Source of the DNA: Glandiceps talaboti
Lineage: Eukaryota; Hemichordata; Enteropneusta; Spengelidae
DNA: 64,000 nucleotides
Reading direction: 5' to 3'
NCBI RefSeq assembly: GCF_964340395.1
Contig: NC_135571.1
Coordinates: 10,522,440 to 10,586,439 of the forward strand
Below the pieces are notes generated by a model, which was not told the origin of the DNA, did not search any database, and saw only the letters and a program-made list of their open reading frames with translations. A program made the position numbers and the translations under genes. This document shows positions 56,888 through 64,000 of the stretch, in pieces (within the stretch, counting starts at the first letter, position 1; every line of letters starts with the position of its first letter).

Positions 56888-57275
56888 AGTACACAATTTG
56901 ACAGCCCAAAATCAAGGTTGTTTTTAAAATATAATGCAAACAAAGCACTGTAAGTGAGAGTTTGACAAGTTCACATCAATGTTCATTCATAAATTTCATG
57001 TGTATGCGCCCTCACTTACATACAGGCATGCAATACCATTAGCATGTGTACACATAAATAATAAATAATAAATTATAAAAATTACATTCATTGGAAGCCC
57101 GATTATGACGTGAATAAGTCAGTCTACATCATTTGATTAGATGGATAGGATTACTTTATCTACAACATAGTAATGACTTAAATAGTGGCAGAATTATTAC
57201 CAGTCCTGAGAAACGTCATCGAAGGGATTCAACAAATTATAGCTTAGGTTTGTCTTGTCTTGTCAAAACTGCAAA

Positions 57276-57690
57276 CACGCAGCATTTTGAAAGTAGTGAA
57301 ATTTTGACTAGAATATGCTTTTTTTTACTGATATTTTTGTGAAAACAATAAATGACATCAACCCATTCAGTACTGAAAACTTTGCCGCCAAAATTATTTG
57401 AACAAAATTCTTGTTTTTATGTAAGTTTTTGACATATATCAGCTTCATTTTAGATTGGAATTAAAGAAATGTTATTTCGTAATGAAGTAATATTATTATA
57501 ACTATGAAAATGCTCATATAAATTGGGTCCCAAAATTATTTAAAACTCGTCTCCAGTCATGAAAGGGTTAAAGTGCTACCAAAGTAATCCGAGCACACAG
57601 CATTTTGAAAGTACAGTAAAATTTTGACAAGAATATACTTTTTTTTACTGTTATTTTTGTTTAAACAATCTTAAGTGACGTAAAAGTGCT
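57276..57690. mobile_element. piggyBac-like MITE inside a local duplication
   Basis: A unit containing cagcattttgaaagta, aattttgac.agaatat and ctttttttactg occurs at 57280-57354 and 57598-57690. Between them, 57358-57571 is an insertion with inverted ends (tcaacccattcagtactg and ccagtcatgaaagggttaa) ending in TTAA. The second unit shows the empty site (gacgtaaaagtgctacc). Confidence 0.55.
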
Positions 57691-57699
57691 ACCAAAGTA

Positions 57700-58460
57700 T
57701 CCGAATATATATACACACTCTACATAAAGTTTATCCATGGTTGAGATTCTTTTTCTTATTTTCCTGTTATTGCAGTTTCAATGTCAGATTTTTCTCTTAA
57801 TCTGATAAAGAAATTTTCTTTAAGTTTGCATTGTTATTGCTCTTGATCAGGGCCTTCATGCCTTACATAACGGTTTTTGATATACCAGATGCTTTTGTCA
57901 TTCTATGCAAATTTGATACACATTTGATTGGCTTATTTGCATAATCGAATTCCTACCACCTGCTTAAGTGTGATAGGGTAATAATATAATGTAACAATGG
58001 AAGACACTCTTTGATTGGTCAAATCAATCTATAATTTGTTAATTTATACTGGTAAGTCAGATGTTCTTATTGGTTGACTTATAATTGTCAAACTCCCTCT
58101 GGTTGTCAAATTCACTTGTTAGCAGGTGGTGTAAAGAAAACAAGAATTTCAATGCAATTGGTATCTCTGATCTGAAAACTAATATATGGAGAGGTTTCTA
58201 AATTCACTTGTGAATAAAAATATACCAGATTATCGTTTTCCGAATAGTTTATTTCAGTAAGGTGAAAAGTATGGTATATTGACAAAAAAACATTATATTT
58301 GACTCGAGAGCACATTGATAATATTTCCTCACATCTTATTTTGCTGTATCCTATTTTGGCATGCAACTCAAGCCCCGAGATGGAATATTTTTCACAAGCA
58401 CAGCTTTTATAAAAAAATAAACTACATCACACTGGTCTCTCATTAATTCCAAAGAAATCG
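57700..58460. other. Intergenic, nothing recognised
   Basis: No exon or repeat family was seen. Confidence 0.35.
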
Positions 58461-58461
58461 C

Positions 58462-58612
58462 ATACATAATGAGATACACGCATACATAATGAGATACATG
58501 CATACATAATGAGATACACTCATACGTAATGAGATACACACATTCATAATGATATGTGCATACATAATGAGATACATGCATACATAATGAGATACACTCA
58601 AACGTAATCAGA
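58462..58612. repeat. ~20-bp tandem repeat, about seven units
   Basis: The unit is gcatacataatgagatacac with minor changes. Frames across it encode CMHVSHYV-type repeats only. Confidence 0.88.
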
Positions 58613-58619
58613 CACACCT

Positions 58620-59040
58620 ATATCTGCATATCAACAGTGTTAACACCTGAATAATAAATAATTGCTATTCTAATGAAATTTTCAAACTAGATGATTTTAT
58701 ACGGAAAACAGTTGATTATTCAAACTTTATCTCTCACAGACTCAGACAGTACATGTTTTCAAATATCTGATTGCAAATAATCCGATAGCTCACATAACCT
58801 AATGGCAGTGACAGCTCTCGTCCTTGACAATGCATTTTAGAAAACATCACAAAATTCTCAAAAACATGACCTGGCTAAAGAGCCAAATGTGTGACATCAG
58901 CATTTTGAAAATATGATTTTTATCGATAACTTGGATTTCTAATGCCCGTAGTATATTAATGACCCTTATAGAAGTTCATATTTCAGTAAACTATGTAAGC
59001 ATTCTTCAGTGAAAATTATCTCAACAGATAAACACACACA
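58620..59040. other. Intergenic with one arm of a short inverted pair
   Basis: gaaaacagttgattattca at 58706-58724 is inverted at 59359-59377 (tgaataatcaactgttttc). Nothing else was recognised. Confidence 0.4.
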
Positions 59041-59150
59041 AATATATATATATATATATACCGGTACATATTATGCACGCACGCACGCACGCACGCACGC
59101 GCGTGCGTGCGTGCGTGTGTGTGTGTGTGTGTAATATGTACCGGTATGTA
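59041..59150. repeat. Long palindrome built on (GCAC)n/(GTGC)n
   Basis: taccggtacatatta, then GCAC units, meets GTGC and GT units, then taatatgtaccggta. The centre is at 59100/59101. The arms are about 42 and 46 bp. Strongly alternating purine-pyrimidine sequence throughout. Confidence 0.9.
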
Positions 59151-59694
59151 GTCTGACGTTCACAACAGCATGAAACACTGTGTAACGGCTCCTGTGTATC
59201 TTGCTTGATAATGTGTTATTTACACCGCTCTACATACATATGTATTGAACACTGTTGACTACAGCATAGACATTTTATCTATACCGCGTTATATATATAT
59301 ATATTTATATATGCTTTATGTATATGTATGTGTATACTGTACATCTCCTCACAGAATGTGAATAATCAACTGTTTTCTGTTATTTCTGTTTTGTCATTTA
59401 CAAAACTAAATAAATACAAATTAAATCATCTTCAAAGCAACCAAAACCAAGTCAAGGTGATAAATACCTTGTAATTCTTGCATTGATCATGTAATACATC
59501 TGTGACATTTCTTTGTTCTTTTTACAAAAAAAATATTTCCACTTTATGATGTCTTTGTTATAATACACGATATGGCAGTTCTGTACTACATTGCCCCATT
59601 TACAGAGTCTGATGTCCTACGAGTGATTATTCACTCAGCCTCTGATTGGTCCCTAAATAATTGTGACCTAGTGCGTGGTCGTGAGCGTTTCCTT

Positions 59695-59795
59695 CTAGGT
59701 AGATAACGTCGTTGAATTCAGCACCGATGCCACTGTTGTCAAATTCATAGCTGTTGTTGGAGAAGCTATCGATTCGAAATCTTGATAGAGAACAC
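59695..59795 (-). CDS. SLC28A3: SLC28 copy B exon 11
   Basis: It completes a Gly codon, then [20 protein letters not shown] and a Thr/Ser-rich end to TAG. Three codons longer than copy A. Confidence 0.85.
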
Positions 59796-60875
59796 CTGTG
59801 AATGAGAAAGACAATTGAAGGTTATTTTACAGGAATTTAGAGATTTGAAAATCACAATGGACCTGTTGCCGGTTCAAAGTTACAGTGCACGTCTCTCCAT
59901 ACAATGCCATGTATTGTGTACGTGCTAAGGGTTTTGCATGTGCTATTCAGGGGAATGGTTGTCACCTGACCATACCCTATAACTGGGTACAAGAGCAAGT
60001 TTGACAACACACACAACTGCAAACATCAGACCATGGACAAACAGAACCTGTTACAAACGGGGAAAGTACACAAATGAATTGGATTAATAACACTTGGCAC
60101 ATCATGTTGGAAGTACAGAGACTTGTATTACATTCCATCATTTGATAAGAACAGTTTTATGACCACTTGCGTAATAGTTCACATTTACAAACAAATTTCC
60201 AGTTCTCGATGGCATTTCATGTACACATAAAGAGGCCATAAAACTGTTCTTATCAAACCGTGGTGTGTAATACAAGTCTCTGCTGTTCCAACGTCCTGTG
60301 CCAAGTGTTATTAATCCAATTCAGTTGTTTACTTTCCCTGTTTAACAGGTTCTGTCTGTCCACGGTCTGATGTCGGCAGTTGTATTATACCCGCAACACT
60401 GTTGTTATGCACTAGTGCCAGTTATAACAGCACGCACTATACAGGACAAACAAATGAATATTTTCAACATATGTGATCAGAAAACATGCCATATTGGCGG
60501 CTATAAGTACAAAAATAAACACATACCTGCAACACATGCAGTCATGAAACATGCAATGGTGCCCGCTATGAGAGCACGTACGGCAACTTCTGCCAGATCA
60601 GCTTTCCTTGCAGGACACATGGGTGTAATTCCTCCTAACTGGATGCCCACAGAACCAACATTAGCAAACCCACAGAGAGCATAAGTGGCTATCACTTCAC
60701 CACGTTTCTGAAGAATTAGAACAACCACACAGGAGTTACAAATGGCGTCTTTGAATTATTCATAGTCAATAAAATGTTTTGATGATTCAAAGATTTATTG
60801 GATTAAATAATTCCATACTTTTCAAACTTTATAATTTTTGACTTGTAAGTTTTACAAAATGATAATACAAATGAC

Positions 60876-60931
<56 letters not shown>

Positions 60932-63696
60932 TTAACAGGTTTAGATTTGTCAAATGTGACCAGTTTTAAAATGCTTTTATTCTGTAATGTACATTGTTGT
61001 TTTAAACAACATCAGAACATTTTCCCAGTAATTTTTTACTAAGGTTGGCGGGGGAATCCTGGTATTAACAGAAAGAAAGAAAGGGGTGAAAATACCAGTG
61101 TTTCCCTATAGAGTCTATGGTAATTTTGTTTGAGAACCCAGGTAAACTGACATGGGAACTCGGTAGTTATTAGTACTTACCCCACCCTTAGCAAAACACT
61201 GGTTGGGAATCTAGTAAAATAACAGAGGAACTCAGGTAGATTTTTACCTGGTTACCACCCTTAGCAAAAACACTGTTTTTCCTAATTTAGTATTTTTCAA
61301 TGCATAGTGGCAATAAATATATATTATTAAAGCAACTCACCGAAATAGTACCCTTCGCTATTTCCTTTGCGAGGGTGTCGTATGCTACAAATTCATTAAG
61401 GAATGTCTTGGTACCAATCAATTCTGCTACGATGTGACAATCATCCCATGGCGTTCCCATTATCCATGCCACTGGCATAAACACGTACGAACATATGACC
61501 TGAAAGTTCAAAGTTCAAAGTTTAAAAACAAGACACGCACAAGCTCAATCTTGTGTGTATTGTGCAACTGAAATGAATCTTCCTGTAAGTTTTCGAAAAA
61601 AGAAGTACGACCGAATATACTCGTAAACACCACCGCGAATGTGTGCACCATAACAAATATACTCAGACTCTCATACACACACTCTGAGCATGTGCACTAT
61701 GACAAACTACTCTCATACACACCACTACAATGTCATTTGTAGAAATTTAACTTGCCACTATTCCGGAATCACTTATAGATAGCTTACCTCAAAGGAGAGC
61801 TCAGGATAGCCCACCATACCACCAAGCCAGCCGAGTACTGCATTGACAAATGCTAAGAGTGCAATAAAAGCTATAAGATTGGCAGCAATATTGGCAACTA
61901 AAGAGACAGCGGTAGATGCCCCATTTGATGCTGCCTCTATCACATTTCTCTCTTTCCTGTTAAATTAAGAGAAAAAAACCGGATTCCAATGAGAAAGGAA
62001 ATAATACTGAGTAGATCATTACAGAGGTTCCTTGTGTTCAGTATAAATCTGTCTATGGCTGTGGGTATGAAAACTCTACGGCCAAAAAAGAAAAGTCAAA
62101 CATTGACAAATTGTCCTGACCAGTAAAAATATTTTGTCATAATCTGGTTGTCATTACGTTATGGTAATGAATATGGGATACTGCTGGAATACCTCTAATC
62201 CAATCAGTGAACATGTTATATAATATTGGGGAATACTGCCTATAACATCTCTGAACCAATTAGAAAACAGCTTACTGATATTGGGAAAACTGCCTGACAT
62301 TTCTGAACCAATCAGAAAACACCTTACTGAATACTGAGAATACTACCTCAAACATTTCTTAACCAATCAGTAGAATGCTTACTTAATGTCCATCTTCTTT
62401 AACACCTGTTCTTGACTCATGTAATTTGAGTGCTCAATCTCTGGATAGAATAATTTGGAGATTGCGAGAGCTGCAGGTGCTGACATAACTGATGCTGAGA
62501 TAAGATGTGATGAGCTGATACCAAATGAAATATAAGCACCAAGTACGCTACCAGCTATTGTTGCAAATCCACCGGTCATGACAGCATGGAGTTCTGATTT
62601 TGTCATGTCTGCTAGGAAAGGTTTTATCAACAGTGGTGCCTCAGTCTGTAAAGTGAATAAAATTATTCTAGTTACACAGGGTAATGCGTTATCATGAGTC
62701 ATGCTGAAACTGAATTTGTTTGATTTTAGTTAATTTGTAACGTAAACAAGTTTTGACATCAGATGACCTGTTACAAACTGCCAAATTAAACAAATAAATT
62801 GGATTAATAACACTTGGCTCAGTATGTTGGAAGTACAGAGACTTGTATTACATTCCATCATTTGGTACAGTTTTATGGCCTCTTTACATAATAGTTTACA
62901 GTCACAAAGTACACATACTTGTATTACATTCCATCATTTCATAAGAATAGTTTTATGGCCCCTTTGCATGATAGTTTACAATCACAAACAAATTACCAGT
63001 TCCGCTGGCATTTCATGTACACTTAAAGAGGCCATAAAACTGTTCTTATCAAACCATTTTGTGTCATACAAGTCTCTGTATTTCCATAATTATGCTGTGC
63101 AAAGTGTTATTAATAAATCCAAGCCCTTTGTTTACTTTCCTTGTTTGTAACAGCTTCCATGGCCTGATGTCTAAGGGTGTATTATTGTTAAGTACTCCAT
63201 ATCATTCAATTTTACCCATTCTTGTATCCCTGAAGAAGGGTTCTGGTGTGAGACCAAAGCGTCAGAAAGAAATTCGTGCAAAAATCAGTTCTTGTGAAAA
63301 AGTATCAAGTTAAAATTAGAGTGAAAATGGGTTCAGAGTACAACTCTGATTTTGTGTTTGAACAGCTTTGTTTCGCTGTATTAATACCTAATAAGAAATA
63401 CCATCTCACCCCCCCCCCCAAGAAATTATTTTTAAGTGTTGTTTAACATCTTCACTTTGTATTATATTTGACAATTTTTATTTGTAAATCAAAATCTAAA
63501 TGAAGTGAAATTTGTCAGAAAATATCAAACATACCTGACCAATGAAAATGTTGCCTGCAGCGTTCAAAGATTCTGTGGCTGAGGTCTTCATAGTAATTTG
63601 CATAATCCATGCAATCTTACTGATCAAGAACTGCATGACATTCCAGTAATAAAGAATTGAGATCACACAACTGAAGTAAATAACGACTGGAAGAAC
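59695..63696 (-). CDS. SLC28A3: Concentrative nucleoside transporter (SLC28, CNT3-like), copy B, 3' part
   Basis: Six exons, equivalent to copy A exons 6-11: 63535-63696, 62383-62645, 61788-61956, 61341-61499, 60527-60707, 59695-59795 (TAG). The first five have lengths identical to copy A (162, 263, 169, 159 and 181 bp) and all phases match. Motifs are intact: [58 protein letters not shown] and [11 protein letters not shown], so nothing suggests a pseudogene. The loop after NEFVAY ([13 protein letters not shown]) and the C-tail ([20 protein letters not shown]) differ from copy A. The 5' exons lie beyond the right edge. It is transcribed in the same direction as copy A, with about 6.9 kb between its stop and copy A's start. 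Confidence 0.93.
60013..60382. mobile_element. Palindromic MITE family FB-1, copy 4 (best preserved)
   Basis: It runs from acaactgcaaacatcagacc to ggtctgatgtcggcagttgt. Two arms of ~150 bp flank a ~65-bp centre. It lies in the last intron of SLC28 copy B. Confidence 0.87.
60385..60526. repeat. Exon 10-like fragments in the copy B intron
   Basis: ttttcaacatatgtgatcag, then aaaacatgccatattggcgg, then ctataagtac resembles the exon 10 edge that follows (tgcaacacatgcagtcatga, aacatgcaatggtgcccgct, atgagagcac). A weaker second fragment begins at gcaacactgttgttatgcac (60393). They correspond in position to the minisatellite of copy A. Confidence 0.5.
60527..60707 (-). CDS. SLC28A3: SLC28 copy B exon 10
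   Basis: [52 protein letters not shown]; phase 1 end at gtatgt. About 88 percent identical in nucleotides to copy A by eye. Confidence 0.93.
60880..60927. repeat. (AT)n microsatellite
   Basis: About 23 TA units in the intron between exons 9 and 10 of copy B. Confidence 0.95.
61341..61499 (-). CDS. SLC28A3: SLC28 copy B exon 9
   Basis: [20 protein letters not shown] and the signature [12 protein letters not shown]. The most divergent exon pair between the copies. Confidence 0.93.
61788..61956 (-). CDS. SLC28A3: SLC28 copy B exon 8
   Basis: [20 protein letters not shown] and the following membrane helix. Only three nucleotide differences from copy A over 169 bp, and both flanking splice regions are also alike. 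Confidence 0.93.
62215..62382. repeat. ~55-bp repeat that duplicates the exon 7 donor region
   Basis: Three to four copies of ctgaaccaatcagaaaacag, then cttactgatattggg. On the gene strand each ends in a GTAAG donor-like site: the real one at 62382 and copies near 62327 and 62275. Confidence 0.75.
62383..62645 (-). CDS. SLC28A3: SLC28 copy B exon 7
   Basis: [60 protein letters not shown]. About 95 percent identical in nucleotides to copy A. Confidence 0.93.
62754..63172. mobile_element. Palindromic MITE family FB-1, copy 5 with internal duplication
   Basis: The left arm is partly duplicated: cttgtattacattccatcat occurs at about 62849 and 62930. The right arm ends near cctgatgtctaagg. It lies in the intron between exons 6 and 7 of copy B. 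Confidence 0.75.
63535..63696 (-). CDS. SLC28A3: SLC28 copy B exon 6
   Basis: [48 protein letters not shown]. The most 5' copy B exon in the window. The Gly-Gln pair is conserved with copy A. Confidence 0.92.
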
Positions 63697-63734
63697 CTAG
63701 AAAACAAAATAGAAGAATCATGTTAAGGGGATGA

Positions 63735-64000
63735 AATTGAGTCATGATGGATGAATGGTTATAGTGGTTGGCTTGGAATCTACAGGTTGCAGGTTGTGTA
63801 GTCATGATGGACGAATGGTTAGAACGGTCAGCTTGGAATCTGCAGGTTGCTGGTTGTGTAGTCATGATGGGCGAATGGTTAGAGTAATTTGCTTGGAATC
63901 TGCAGGTTGCAGGTTGTGTAGTCATGATGGGCGAATGGTTCGAGTGGTTGGCTTGGAATCTGCAGGTTGCAGGTTCGAGCCTTCTTGCTGCCGTTTGTCT
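63735..64000 (+). repeat. 60-bp tandem repeat of a tRNA-derived SINE head
   Basis: Four units of gtcatgatgggcgaatggtt, agagtggttggcttggaatc, tgcaggttgcaggttgtgta. The last unit changes to an intact box B, ggttcgagcc (63972-63981), followed by sequence that reaches the window edge. The same head occurs in SINE-A at 34437-34806. Confidence 0.8.

Overview
The window is animal nuclear DNA. It has spliceosomal introns with GT..AG borders, SINEs with pol III box B motifs, non-LTR retrotransposon (LINE) fragments, many fold-back MITEs and very dense microsatellites. The gene content (a PLAC8 cysteine-rich protein, an ATP-grasp enzyme, two tandem concentrative nucleoside transporters) and the AT-rich, repeat-riddled introns suggest a marine invertebrate bilaterian such as a lancelet, hemichordate or lophotrochozoan. 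The sequence alone does not settle which.

Region 1 (1-17 kb, plus-strand gene): the 3' half of an ATP-grasp ligase gene is resolved as three exons (7391-7641, 8185-8325, 8808-9274). Two possible upstream coding pieces (1872-2051 and 3977-4144) are weak. The rest is microsatellites, a 31-bp minisatellite of about 45 units (11585-12975), fold-back elements and a LINE 3' fragment.

Region 2 (17-33.5 kb): a decayed LINE reverse transcriptase (17534-19735) is followed by a plus-strand PLAC8 gene. Its two core exons (22781-23065 and 33198-33311) are separated by a 10.1-kb intron almost filled by a 26-unit satellite with a ~350-bp monomer (23332-32411) and higher-order structure. Likely 5' exons are at 20711-20773 and/or 22493-22528.

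Region 3 (34-64 kb): two tandem minus-strand SLC28 (concentrative nucleoside transporter) genes. Copy A is complete: 11 coding exons from 52798 down to 36577, 655 codons plus stop, all splice phases consistent. Copy B lies upstream of it; its last six exons (63696 down to 59695) are in the window and the 5' part lies beyond the right edge. Both carry the SLC28 signature G[11 protein letters not shown] and the substrate-site motif G-Q-T-E, as in SLC28A3. Exons 7 and 8 are far more alike between the copies than exons 6, 9 and 10, which points to gene conversion.

The main hidden structure is in non-coding DNA: an intronic minisatellite that resembles the end of SLC28 exon 10; a satellite whose every unit carries a consensus-like 3' splice site in the sense of the host gene; complementary GA/CT tracts flanking the PLAC8 core exon; several MITE families with nested insertions and readable target-site duplications; a triplicated 5' splice-site region; and an array of tandem SINE promoter heads at the right edge.
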